64,000 bases of DNA, taken from the NCBI RefSeq assembly GCF_000813745.1, contig NZ_JWLC01000003.1:1-64000 (forward strand), written 5' to 3'. Shown here one piece after another: positions 14,188 to 22,283 of this stretch. Position 1 is the stretch's first letter, and each line of letters starts with the position of its first letter. The notes below the pieces were generated by a model. That model saw nothing but the letters and a program-made list of their open reading frames with translations, was not told where the DNA came from and did no database searches. Both the position numbers and the translations under genes were made by a program. This DNA comes from Leisingera sp. ANG-M1. GTDB lineage: Bacteria; Pseudomonadota; Alphaproteobacteria; Rhodobacterales; Rhodobacteraceae.

Positions 14188-16599
14188 GTGGCGGATCACG
14201 TGCAGGTGGCAATTATCGGAGGCGGCGTTGTCGGATGTTCGACGCTGCTCCATCTGGCCGAGGCGGGGTGGCGCGATACCCTGCTGCTGGAGAAAAACGT
14301 TCTGACGGCCGGGTCGACCTGGCATGCGGCGGGCAATGGCGGCGCCTGGTCTGGCAGCACGCTGATCACCCGCTTCATGAAACATTCCCTGGCGCTTTAC
14401 CGGCAGCTGGAACGGGAGGCGGGGCAGCCCCTGGGCCTGCACCAGCCGGGGTCGTTCACGGTGACCTCCAACCCGGCGCGGCTGGATGAGTTCCGCCGCC
14501 AGGTGGCGCGCGGTAAGACACTGGGACTGGAATTCAAGATCTGCGGCCCCCGGGAAATGCGCGAACGGGCACCGCTGATGGACACCGCAGGGCTGGTGGC
14601 CGGGATCTGGGACCCGCTGCATGGACATTTCGATCCCTCCTCGGTCACAAATGCGATGGCCTCTAAGGCGCGCGGGCTGGGGGCGAAGATCCGGCAAGGC
14701 GCCAAGGTGACAGGGCTGTCCCGCGAAAACGGGCTGTGGCGGATCGAGGTTGAGGGTCAGGACCCGGTGCTTGCCGAGCATGTCGTCAATGCCGCGGGCC
14801 AATGGGCGCCGGAGATCGCCCGGCTGGCAGGCTCAAACCTGCCGATTGTGCCGATGCTGCACCAATACGTGGTGACCGAGCAGATGGACGAGGTGGCCGC
14901 CCTGGCCTCGGAGCATCCAGTGATCCGCGACCGCGAGGGCTCGTTCTACTTCCGGCAGGAGCGCAATTCGCTGCTGGTGGGGCCTTATGAGGCCAAGCCC
15001 CTGCCCTGGATGACGCGCGGCATCCCGCCGGAGTTCGGCCAGGAGCTGCTGCCCGAGGACATGGAGCGGATCGAAGACGGCATGGTGGCGGCGATGTCCC
15101 GGGTGCCGCTGTTGGAGCGCGCGGGCATTGCCCGGGTCGTGCATGGACCGATCCCCTATACACCGGACGAACGGCCGCTGATCGGCCCGCATCCGGGCCT
15201 GCCAAACATGTGGCTCAACTGCGGCACTGCAATCGGCATCATCCAGGGCGGCGGCATGGGGCGCTTCCTGGCCGAGTGGATGGTGGAAGGCGCCACCGAA
15301 TGGAACCCGATGGCCTGCCATCCGGGCCGCTTCGGGGACTACGCGACCGTCGAATACACCACGGCCCGCGCGATCGAAGCCTATGCCGAGCATTACGCCG
15401 AGGTCCCCTTTCCCGGGCTGGAGGGCCGCGCCGGTCGGCCCGCGCGCACCGGCATGATTTATGACCAGCAAAAGGCCGATGGCGCGGTTTTCGGCGTGGT
15501 GAACGGCTGGGAGCGGCCCTTATGGTTTGCGCCCGAAGGCGTAGAGCCGGTGGACAGCAACAGCTTCCAGCGGCCTGAGAGCTTTCGGTATGTGGGTGCA
15601 GAACACATAGCCTGCCGCGAGGCGGTGGCTCTGTTCGACATGTCGATCTTTGGCAAATACTGCGTGACCGGTCCGGACGCGGCGCGCTGGTACGAACGCA
15701 CCTTTACCGGGCGGGTACCCAAGGAAGGCCGCTCCACGCTGGCGCTGCTGTGCAATGCCAAAGGCGGCATCATGGGAGATTTCGCTGCGGCTCGGCTGGC
15801 CGAGGATCAGCTGTACATCGTTGGCGCCGGCGGCGGTGAAGGCATGCATTGGGACATGCTGCGCAGTGATCTTGGGCTGGACGTGCAGATCAGCCGCGAC
15901 ACCACCCGGTTCGGCGTTCTGCACATCGCAGGCCCAAGGGCGCGGGCGCTGCTAGGGAATCTGGTGGCGGAGGATGTCTCAAATGAGGCCCTGCCCTTCC
16001 TCGCCGCGCGTCATTTGGATTTCGGCCTGTGCAAGGCGCTGGTGATCCGGGTGAGCTTCTCCGGCGATCTGGGCTATGAGATCCATGTGCCGACGGAATT
16101 CCACCGCGCGCTTTATGCCCGTGTGAAAAAGGCCGGCAAGGCTCACGGCCTGCGGCTGGCGGGCGGACGGGCGCTGCATTCCTTGCGGCTGGAAAAGGGC
16201 TGGTACCTCTGGGGCCATGACGTCAACGCCGAGGTCACTCCCTATCAAGCGGGACTGGGCTGGCTGGTCAGCCTGAAAAAAGACGCGGATTTCCCGGGCC
16301 GGAAGGCGCTGGAAGCGGCACAGGATCCGGATCAGAGCCTGTGCCTGCTGCAAGTGGAGGCTCAGGACAGCGACTGCCTGGGTGGTGAGCCCCTGTTCCA
16401 CAAGGATGCCTATGCCGGGCAAGTCACCTCCGGCGGCTACGGGCATTTCACCGGCCAATCGCTGGCCATCGGCTGGCTGCCTGCGCCCCTCACTGCGGCG
16501 GGCACCCGGCTGGAAGTCGAACTCTATGGCGCGCGGATCGCGGCCCATGTGCTGAAGAAACCGCCTTTTGACCCGCAGGACACCCGCCTGCGCGGGTGA
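14188..16599 (+). CDS. Dimethylglycine dehydrogenase-type FAD + GcvT protein, second copy
   Basis: Like its divergent neighbour, this 803-residue protein joins an N-terminal FAD domain (VAIIGGGVVGCSTLLHL) with LTAGSTWHAAG, the covalent-FAD histidine motif of dimethylglycine dehydrogenase, to a C-terminal GcvT-like domain (FDMSIFGKYCV, SGDLGYEIHVP, LEKGWYLWGHDV). Folate-linked oxidative N-demethylation is the expected reaction. I chose GTG at 14188 because GGGAGG lies 5 bases upstream; an in-frame TTG at 14137 would add 17 residues. The aminotransferase gene follows after 9 bases. The two flavoproteins differ widely and probably act on successive or different substrates. Confidence 0.9.
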   Translation: MADHVQVAIIGGGVVGCSTLLHLAEAGWRDTLLLEKNVLTAGSTWHAAGNGGAWSGSTLITRFMKHSLALYRQLEREAGQPLGLHQPGSFTVTSNPARLDEFRRQVARGKTLGLEFKICGPREMRERAPLMDTAGLVAGIWDPLHGHFDPSSVTNAMASKARGLGAKIRQGAKVTGLSRENGLWRIEVEGQDPVLAEHVVNAAGQWAPEIARLAGSNLPIVPMLHQYVVTEQMDEVAALASEHPVIRDREGSFYFRQERNSLLVGPYEAKPLPWMTRGIPPEFGQELLPEDMERIEDGMVAAMSRVPLLERAGIARVVHGPIPYTPDERPLIGPHPGLPNMWLNCGTAIGIIQGGGMGRFLAEWMVEGATEWNPMACHPGRFGDYATVEYTTARAIEAYAEHYAEVPFPGLEGRAGRPARTGMIYDQQKADGAVFGVVNGWERPLWFAPEGVEPVDSNSFQRPESFRYVGAEHIACREAVALFDMSIFGKYCVTGPDAARWYERTFTGRVPKEGRSTLALLCNAKGGIMGDFAAARLAEDQLYIVGAGGGEGMHWDMLRSDLGLDVQISRDTTRFGVLHIAGPRARALLGNLVAEDVSNEALPFLAARHLDFGLCKALVIRVSFSGDLGYEIHVPTEFHRALYARVKKAGKAHGLRLAGGRALHSLRLEKGWYLWGHDVNAEVTPYQAGLGWLVSLKKDADFPGRKALEAAQDPDQSLCLLQVEAQDSDCLGGEPLFHKDAYAGQVTSGGYGHFTGQSLAIGWLPAPLTAAGTRLEVELYGARIAAHVLKKPPFDPQDTRLRG

Positions 16600-16608
16600 G
16601 GAGGACAG

Positions 16609-17916
16609 ATGAGCAAATCACAGGAATTGTTCCAGCAGGCCCGCCAGACCATGCCCGGCGGCATCTCGCACCGCTACCGCTGGCGGCTGCCCAACCCGCT
16701 TTATGTCACCCGGGCGGCAGGCGCCCACAAATGGGACGCCGACGGCAACCGCTACATCGACTACAAGATGGGCGCCGCCAGCCAGATGATGGGCCATTGC
16801 CACCCGGAGATCACCAAGGCGCTGCAGGCGCAGGCCGCAGAGGCGATTTTTGCCGCCGACTGCAACCAGGTCGAAGTCGGCTGGTCACGCAAGATCTGCA
16901 ATCTGGTGCCTTCGGTGGATCAAGTGCGGTTCACCGCTTCCGGCACCGAGGCAACGATGCTGGCCATCCGCATTGCCCGCGCCTTCACCTCCCGCGATAT
17001 AATCCTGCGGGTGGACGGGCATTACCACGGCTGGCACGACCACGTTATGAAAGGCGCCAAGGCCGGTTCTGAAGCCCCGCCCTCGCTTGGGGTGCCCGAA
17101 GCCGTTACCGCCTTGACTGATATCTGCCCGCCGGATGCAGGGACGCTGAACAGGATGCTGGCCGGTGGCACCTATGCGGCGGTGATCGTTGAAGCCTCCG
17201 GCGCCAACTACGGCGCGGTGCCGATGGTGCAGGAGATCCTGACTGCGGCCCAAGCCGCCGCCCAAGCCAACGGCAGCCTGCTGATCCTGGACGAGATCAT
17301 CACCGGCTTCCGCTGGTCTCCCGGCGGGCGGCAGGCACTGGCGGGCGTTACCCCCGACCTCACCACAATGGCCAAGATCGTCACTGGCGGCATGCCGGGA
17401 GGTGCAGTGGGAGGCTCGGCTGAAGTCATGGCCATGCTCGACCCCGCAGTTACCACCCGCGGCCACACGCCCGCGGTCCTGCACCAGGGCACTTTCAACA
17501 GCGCACCGATCGTCTCGGCTGCCGGCACAGTGATGATGGACCTGCTGGCCGATGGCAGCGCCCAGGCCCATGCGGACCGCATTGCCGCGGACATCCGGGA
17601 CGGAGTGAACGCGCTTTTCACCAAACACGGCATCGAAGGCCTTTGCTATGGCGAAAGCTCCACCTTCCACCTGTGGTTCGGCCCGCATGACGGCACGATG
17701 GCGAACATCCCCGCCGCCGCCATCCGCAGCCCCTCCCCGGATCTCGTCAAGCTTCTGCAGAACAGCCTCAACCGCAACGGCGTGGACCTGATGTCGGCGA
17801 TGAGCGCCGTCACCTCGGCAGCGCACAGTGACGATGATACCGCACAGACGCTCAGCGCCTTTGACAAAACCTTCGCTGAGCTCGCACCGATGCTGGACCC
17901 GTTGCAGCCGGGCTGA
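16609..17916 (+). CDS. Class III PLP aminotransferase, glutamate-1-semialdehyde aminomutase-like
   Basis: This 435-residue protein is a class III aminotransferase: TASGTEATMLAIRIAR (cofactor phosphate loop), GHYHGWHD, ILDEIITGFR with Asp228, and the Schiff-base Lys256 in MAKIVTGGMPGGA. These features are shared with glutamate-1-semialdehyde 2,1-aminomutase, but the GISHRYRW start and catabolic setting argue against heme synthesis. A strong GAGGAGG precedes the ATG, 9 bases after the flavoprotein stop, so the two form an operon. It probably removes or moves the amino group once N-methyl groups are gone; substrate unknown. Confidence 0.87.
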   Translation: MSKSQELFQQARQTMPGGISHRYRWRLPNPLYVTRAAGAHKWDADGNRYIDYKMGAASQMMGHCHPEITKALQAQAAEAIFAADCNQVEVGWSRKICNLVPSVDQVRFTASGTEATMLAIRIARAFTSRDIILRVDGHYHGWHDHVMKGAKAGSEAPPSLGVPEAVTALTDICPPDAGTLNRMLAGGTYAAVIVEASGANYGAVPMVQEILTAAQAAAQANGSLLILDEIITGFRWSPGGRQALAGVTPDLTTMAKIVTGGMPGGAVGGSAEVMAMLDPAVTTRGHTPAVLHQGTFNSAPIVSAAGTVMMDLLADGSAQAHADRIAADIRDGVNALFTKHGIEGLCYGESSTFHLWFGPHDGTMANIPAAAIRSPSPDLVKLLQNSLNRNGVDLMSAMSAVTSAAHSDDDTAQTLSAFDKTFAELAPMLDPLQPG

Positions 17917-17943
17917 AACCACAGCCGCAGGGGTAATTCAGCC

Positions 17944-17968
17944 GCCCGGGCAGACGTACCGGGCTTTT
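17944..17968 (+). terminator. Terminator after the aminotransferase gene
   Basis: GCCCGG (17944-17949) pairs with CCGGGC (17959-17964) and is followed by TTTT. It lies 28 bases past the aminotransferase stop and closes the plus-strand unit. The rest of the gap up to the radical SAM gene (about 170 bases) shows no clear gene. Confidence 0.65.
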
Positions 17969-18134
17969 GCCGCAGTGGAATTTCTTCGTACGAATTCGCG
18001 CGCAACATCCTGCACGGCTTGAATTTTCTTTCAGACACCTCACGTAATGCTCACACCGCGTGACGGCACCCACCCTTGCCTGTCGCTACCTGACCTTTAA
18101 GGTGTCTCTCAAGAGCACCTTCCGGAGAGCCTGC

Positions 18135-19175
18135 ATGAAAGATCTCGCCCCCGCGCCGGACCTCAGTTCGGAAACCGCGCAGCCAGACCTGCCCGACAAC
18201 CCGCCCGGCCTGCACGAGCGTGCCTTGCATTTCCTGGCCCGGTTCCTGCCGCTGGCCTATTTCAAGCGCCCGCCCAAGATCATCATCATCGACGCCACCA
18301 ATAGCTGCAACCTGCGCTGCCCGGTTTGCCCGGTGACCTTTGCCATGCAGCGCAAGCGCGGCATGATGAAGCCCAATGTGTTCCGCAAGATCATCGACGA
18401 TTTCAAGGACCAGCGGGAAAAGCCTGCGATCTATTTCAGCTTCTCGGGCGAGCCGACCCTGCACAGGGACCTGCCGGATTTCATCGCTTACGCGCATGAA
18501 AACGGCCACGACACCTATCTGTCGACCAATGCCACCCGCCTGACGCCTGAGATGAGCGAGCGGCTGATCCGCTCGGGCCTCGCCCGGGTAAACCTCTGTA
18601 TGGACGGCTTCTCGAAAGAGGCGCAGGAAACCTACCGGGTCAATTCCGACTTCGACAAGGTGAAATCCAGCATCGAGGAATTCCTGACCATCAAGAAGGA
18701 AATCGGCTCCAAATCCCCGGTCACCGTGCTGCAAACACTGCTCACCAGCTATTCCGAGCCGCAGATGGACGAGATGGAGGCCTGGGCTAAGGACGCAGGC
18801 TTCGACCGGGTGCGGTTCAAGACCTTCTCGATCGGCTCATACACCTCCGCCGACCAAAAGCGCGAGTTTGCCCATTTCCTGCCGCGGCAGAAGGAGCTGC
18901 GCCGCCATCCGCGCCACACCAGTCACGCCATGTGCACGGTGCCGCTGTTTCAGTCGGTGGTGTTCTGGAACGGCGACCTGGGCCTGTGCTGCATCGACTA
19001 CGACCAGGTGATCCAGCTGCCCAACGTAGAAAAGGACGGTTTTCTCGCAGCCTACCGCTCGGACGAAGCCGCCCGCGCCCGCAAGCGCGGCTTCCTCAAG
19101 CAATTCGGCATCTGCAAGACCTGCTCCTTCTCCAATGCCGAGAACATGGGCATCCGCCGCGATCTGAAAAAATAA
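18135..19175 (+). CDS. Radical SAM protein with SPASM-like C-terminus
   Basis: This 346-residue protein carries the radical-SAM cluster motif CNLRCPVC (Cys58, Cys62, Cys65), FSFSGEPTLHRDLPDFI, and LSTNATRLT, followed by cysteine-containing C-terminal motifs (MCTVPLF, GDLGLCCIDYD, CKTCSF) that look like a SPASM/twitch region binding further Fe-S. Such proteins often modify peptides or act in cofactor assembly. No precursor peptide or partner gene is evident beside it. ATG at 18135 follows GGAGAG by 5 bases; a longer frame to 18060 lacks support. It stands alone between two terminators. Confidence 0.87.
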   Translation: MKDLAPAPDLSSETAQPDLPDNPPGLHERALHFLARFLPLAYFKRPPKIIIIDATNSCNLRCPVCPVTFAMQRKRGMMKPNVFRKIIDDFKDQREKPAIYFSFSGEPTLHRDLPDFIAYAHENGHDTYLSTNATRLTPEMSERLIRSGLARVNLCMDGFSKEAQETYRVNSDFDKVKSSIEEFLTIKKEIGSKSPVTVLQTLLTSYSEPQMDEMEAWAKDAGFDRVRFKTFSIGSYTSADQKREFAHFLPRQKELRRHPRHTSHAMCTVPLFQSVVFWNGDLGLCCIDYDQVIQLPNVEKDGFLAAYRSDEAARARKRGFLKQFGICKTCSFSNAENMGIRRDLKK

Positions 19176-19179
19176 ACGC

Positions 19180-19202
19180 GCAGCCGGGGCTGCACGCTTT
19201 TT
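19180..19202 (+). terminator. Terminator of the radical SAM gene
   Basis: GCAGCC (19180-19185) and GGCTGC (19188-19193) form a stem separated by GG, followed after four bases by a five-T run (19198-19202). It begins four bases after the TAA stop codon. Confidence 0.7.
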
Positions 19203-19207
19203 GCTTC

Positions 19208-19265
19208 TTTCTGGTCCCAAATACTCTGGGGTGAAGGCCGTCAGGCCCGAGGGGGCAAAGCCCCC
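19208..19265. repeat. AAATACT-type intergenic element, half copy with GGGGGC hairpin
   Basis: TTTCTGGTCCCAAATACTC (19208-19226) is nearly identical to the right arm of the element at 55176-55195. It is followed by GGGGGC/AAA/GCCCCC (19251-19265), a small perfect hairpin. No matching left arm is present here. The element lies between convergent stop codons of the radical SAM and PhyH genes, where such elements are likely to serve as terminators. Confidence 0.6.
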
Positions 19266-19272
19266 TCCTCCC

Positions 19273-20073
19273 TTACCGCTGCAGCAGCACCGGGAACCAG
19301 TCTTCGCGCAGGCGCTGGCCGGGCTGCATATCATGGCCCGGGAACGGCGGCGAAGTGCGGCCCGGGCGCTCCACATAGCGCGCATCATCCCCGACCAGCC
19401 GCAGCGAGAATGCCCGGCGGCGCGAGGTTGAAGTATTGCCACGGGCGCCATGCAGGATCTTGTAGTTGAAGGCCACCGCATCGCCTGGCTGCATTTCATA
19501 TTCCAGCACCGTCATGCTGTCTTCGGCATCCGGATCCGGCACCGCCATGTACTGGCCTTCATCCGGGAAGAAGTCCTCCTCGGACACCCAGCGGGTAGGC
19601 AGCACTTCCTTCTCCCATTTATGCGAGCCTGCGACGCAGCGCAGCGCGGCTTCCTTCACCTCGTCCAGCGGCGACCAGAAGCTGATGGTCTGCTGGCCTT
19701 CGACAAAGTAATAAGGCCCGTCCTGGTGCCACGGCGTCGGCATGGAGGTGCCCGGTTCCTTGACCAGCACATGGTCGTGGAACATCTGCACCGAAGTCGA
19801 CTTCATCAGATCGGCAGCAACCTCGGCAACCGGCGACTGCTCGATGGCCTGCTGAAACTCGGGGATCCGGGTCCAGTTGCAGTAGTCGTCAAAGAACCGG
19901 CCGGTCTGGCCTTCCTTCTTGTTTTCCGAAGCGTAAGGCCCCGGGTCTTCCATATTTGCTGCAACGCCGCTGCGCAGCAATTCGACCTGATCCGCAAACA
20001 GGCCGCGGATCAGCACGACGCCATCGCGCTGGAACTGCTCGACATGTTCCTGGGTGATAAGGGGGTGGACCAT
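19273..20073 (-). CDS. Phytanoyl-CoA dioxygenase (PhyH) family protein
   Basis: This 266-residue protein belongs to the PhyH Fe(II)/2-oxoglutarate oxygenases: His116 and Asp118 in TPWHQDGPYY, and His208 in NYKILHGARGN make the iron triad, with an Arg-rich stretch (RRRAFSLRL) after it for 2-oxoglutarate. Such enzymes hydroxylate small molecules; ectoine and proline hydroxylases are relatives, but the substrate here is unknown. I chose ATG at 20073 because GGAGG lies 5 bases upstream; upstream ATGs at 20100 and 20169 have weaker sites. Divergent from a LysR gene 99 bases away, the likely regulator. Confidence 0.88.
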   Translation of the reverse strand: MVHPLITQEHVEQFQRDGVVLIRGLFADQVELLRSGVAANMEDPGPYASENKKEGQTGRFFDDYCNWTRIPEFQQAIEQSPVAEVAADLMKSTSVQMFHDHVLVKEPGTSMPTPWHQDGPYYFVEGQQTISFWSPLDEVKEAALRCVAGSHKWEKEVLPTRWVSEEDFFPDEGQYMAVPDPDAEDSMTVLEYEMQPGDAVAFNYKILHGARGNTSTSRRRAFSLRLVGDDARYVERPGRTSPPFPGHDMQPGQRLREDWFPVLLQR

Positions 20074-20172
20074 TTCTGCCTCCGCTGCTGAATGATGCAT
20101 TTCTGATGCGTCCTTCCTGCCGCGCTCCAGGCATAGTTTCAAATCATATCTCTCTAATATACCCTTCATCCC

Positions 20173-21105
20173 ATGTTATACCTCACCCTGCGCCACTACG
20201 AATACATTTGCGCTGTCGCCAAGCACGGCAGCCTGTCAGCCGCGGCCGAAGCCGTGCATGTCAGCCAGCCAGCGCTTTCCGCGGCCCTCAGCCGGATCGA
20301 GGAACATCTGGGCCACCCCTTGTTCCTGCGCCGCCGCGGGGCGGCCCTGGCGCTGACGCCGCAAGGCCGCAAGTTTGCAGACCAGGCGCAGGAGCTGCTG
20401 GATCAGGCCGCACGGCTGGAGGACCCAAAAGGTGCTGGCCAAAGGCCGCAGCGGCTGATGCTGGCCTGCTTTTCGGACCTTGCCCCCTTCCTGCTGGCAC
20501 CCGCGCTGAGAGCCCTGCGCGAGGCCCTGCCTGAGGTGGAAATCAGCCACCGCGCTTGCGGATTCGAACCGCTTATCACTGCCCTCACCACAGGCGAGGC
20601 CGATCTGGCCATCACCTATGATCTGGGCCTGGATGCCGCCTTCAGCCGGACCGGGCTGGACCGCTACGCGCCCCACGCACTGGTACCCCCGGAGCATCCG
20701 CTGGCCGGACGCGGCAGTGTCACCCTGGAGGAACTCACGCACTACCCGCTGGTGCTGTCGCAGGAAGGCATGTCGCTGCAGCATATGCTGGGGCTGTTCA
20801 AGACGCATGGGCTGGTGCCGCGGATTGCGCACCGGGCGGATTCGCTGGAGCTGCTGCGCAGCCTGGCGGCCAATGGAGAGGGCGTGGGCATTAGCTACAG
20901 CCTGCCGCCGGGCGGCATCAGCTATGACGGCAAACCGCTGACTGCGGTGCGGGTCACGGACCCGGCAGCGGAAGAGCCGGTGATTCTTGCCGCACATGCC
21001 CATGCGCCCAAGGCCTCCGCCGCGGCAAAGGCACATGAAATCCTGCTGAAGACGCTGAGCTCCGGCCGGTCAGACCTTGCGCAGGCGGATCACCACGTCG
21101 ACTGA
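20173..21105 (+). CDS. LysR-family transcriptional regulator
   Basis: This 310-residue regulator has the LysR helix-turn-helix at residues 1-60 (LTLRHYEYICAVAKHGSLSA, VSQPALSAALSRIEEHLG) and an effector domain (DLAITYDLGLD, NGEGVGISYSLPPGG). It is divergent from the PhyH gene. An ATAT/ATAT pair with 7-base spacing lies in the gap about 15-30 bases before its start and could be part of an operator. Its last 36 bases overlap the 3' end of the convergent irr gene. Confidence 0.87.
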   Translation: MLYLTLRHYEYICAVAKHGSLSAAAEAVHVSQPALSAALSRIEEHLGHPLFLRRRGAALALTPQGRKFADQAQELLDQAARLEDPKGAGQRPQRLMLACFSDLAPFLLAPALRALREALPEVEISHRACGFEPLITALTTGEADLAITYDLGLDAAFSRTGLDRYAPHALVPPEHPLAGRGSVTLEELTHYPLVLSQEGMSLQHMLGLFKTHGLVPRIAHRADSLELLRSLAANGEGVGISYSLPPGGISYDGKPLTAVRVTDPAAEEPVILAAHAHAPKASAAAKAHEILLKTLSSGRSDLAQADHHVD

Positions 21106-21501
21106 GGCAATCTCCATCCCCTCGGGGGCCTCCGGCAGCTTGTGAATCACCAGATCCTGCGCCGGCGCATCGCTGACGCGGCCCTCATCCTCCCAGAAGA
21201 AATGCGGGTGGTCGTGGGTGTTGGTGTCGAAATAGCTTTTGGAGCCGTCCAGCGGGATCTCCTGCAGCACGCCTGCATCGCAAAAGGCACGCAGCGTATT
21301 GTAGACGGTGGCCAGCGACACCGCAGCCCCGTTTTTCTTGGCGGATTCGAACAGGCTTTCGGCGGTGATGTGGCGGTGTTTGCCGTCGCCGACCAGCAAT
21401 TCGGCAAGCGCCACCCGCTGCCGGGTGGGTCTCAGCCCGGCGTCTGTCAGCCAGCGTGTGGCCACGTGTTCGCTGTTTGGCGTCATGAGCAGGTCCTGCA
21501 T
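21070..21501 (-). CDS. irr: Fur-family iron response regulator Irr
   Basis: This 143-residue Fur-superfamily protein has the winged-helix core (LRPTRQRVALAELL, ITAESLF, VSLATVYNTLRAFCDAGVLQEI) and the histidine-rich NTHDHPHFF of the metal/heme site. The ALAELL context, position beside fabA and length fit Irr, which in alphaproteobacteria represses or activates iron-use genes in response to heme status. ATG at 21501 gives 143 residues; a second in-frame ATG 15 bases further is also possible. It is divergent from fabA, and its own promoter is readable at 21518-21547. Confidence 0.87.
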   Translation of the reverse strand: MQDLLMTPNSEHVATRWLTDAGLRPTRQRVALAELLVGDGKHRHITAESLFESAKKNGAAVSLATVYNTLRAFCDAGVLQEIPLDGSKSYFDTNTHDHPHFFWEDEGRVSDAPAQDLVIHKLPEAPEGMEIASVDVVIRLRKV

Positions 21502-21517
21502 CGCGTTGCTGACCGTA

Positions 21518-21559
21518 TATATAGGAGCAACACCCCGGGTTTTTCAAATGAAATTCATT
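21518..21559 (-). promoter_or_regulatory. irr promoter with an adjoining 13-bp palindrome
   Basis: Read on the minus strand, TTGAAA (21547-21542) and TATATA (21523-21518) are spaced by 18 bases and end about 16 bases before the irr start, a good sigma-70-type promoter. Directly upstream, AATGAA-A-TTCATT (21547-21559) is a perfect 6-bp inverted repeat touching the -35 box, suited to an iron-responsive or autoregulatory operator. It is not the textbook ICE box, so the binding protein is uncertain. Confidence 0.55.
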
Positions 21560-21701
21560 CGCAGCTGATGCACACTTTCCAATGCATCTGTGGCACATTC
21601 AGCGCAGGAAGTGACGCAGGGTACTCTTGCGGGACCCTTTGGCCCGGTGCTACAGGGTTCCAGATACCTATACACGAACCTCACGCAGGAGATGCGCCCG
21701 G

Positions 21702-22211
21702 ATGGCCGATTACCCCAGCAGCTTTGACAAGGACGATTTGCTGAAATGCGCGCGGGGCGAGCTGTTCGGACCGGGCAATGCCCAGCTGCCGGCACCGCCG
21801 ATGCTGATGATGGACCGGATCACCGAGATTTCCGGCGATGGCGGCGAGCACGGCAAGGGCCATGTGATTGCCGAGTTCGACATCACCCCGGACCTTTGGT
21901 TTTTTGACTGCCACTTCCCCGGCAACCCGATCATGCCCGGCTGCCTGGGCCTGGACGGCCTGTGGCAGCTGACCGGCTTCAACCTGGGCTGGCGCGGCTG
22001 GCAGGGCCGCGGCTATGCGCTGGGTGTGGGCGAAGTGAAACTCACCGGCATGGTGCGCCCGGACCGCAAGATGCTGACCTACCGCGTCAACTTCACCAAA
22101 GCCGTGCAGACCCGCCGCCTGACCATGGGCGTCGCCGACGGCATCGTCGAGGCGGACGGCGAAGTGATCTATCAGGTCAAAGACATGAAAGTGGCACTTA
22201 GCGAGAGCTGA
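21702..22211 (+). CDS. fabA: 3-hydroxydecanoyl-[ACP] dehydratase/isomerase FabA
   Basis: At 169 residues this is a standard FabA, which dehydrates 3-hydroxydecanoyl-ACP and isomerises the product to the cis-3 isomer, the branch point to unsaturated fatty acids. The hot-dog active site is clear: His71 in [14 protein letters not shown] and Asp85 in [13 protein letters not shown] at 21702 follows AGGAG by about 10 bases. It is divergent from irr. Unlike the frequent fabA-fabB arrangement, it is followed by a terminator and an opposite-strand gene before fabB. Confidence 0.96.
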   Translation: MADYPSSFDKDDLLKCARGELFGPGNAQLPAPPMLMMDRITEISGDGGEHGKGHVIAEFDITPDLWFFDCHFPGNPIMPGCLGLDGLWQLTGFNLGWRGWQGRGYALGVGEVKLTGMVRPDRKMLTYRVNFTKAVQTRRLTMGVADGIVEADGEVIYQVKDMKVALSES

Positions 22212-22240
22212 GCATCGGCCAGGAAATGCCACGAGCTCAG

Positions 22241-22265
22241 AAAGAGGCCGCATGGCCTCTTTTTT
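22241..22265 (+). terminator. Rho-independent terminator after fabA
   Basis: AAAGAGGC (22241-22248 region) pairs with GCCTCTTT around a short CGCATG loop and runs into TTTTT. It sits 30 bases after the fabA stop and 20 bases before the stop of the convergent DUF2189 gene; the leading AAA gives it some activity in reverse. Confidence 0.85.
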
Positions 22266-22283
22266 GTTGCAGCAAGCGGGTGT

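Noticed and set aside
16609-17916. Calling the aminotransferase hemL for heme synthesis
   Set aside because: Alphaproteobacteria normally make 5-aminolevulinate from glycine and succinyl-CoA, and the gene sits in a catabolic operon.
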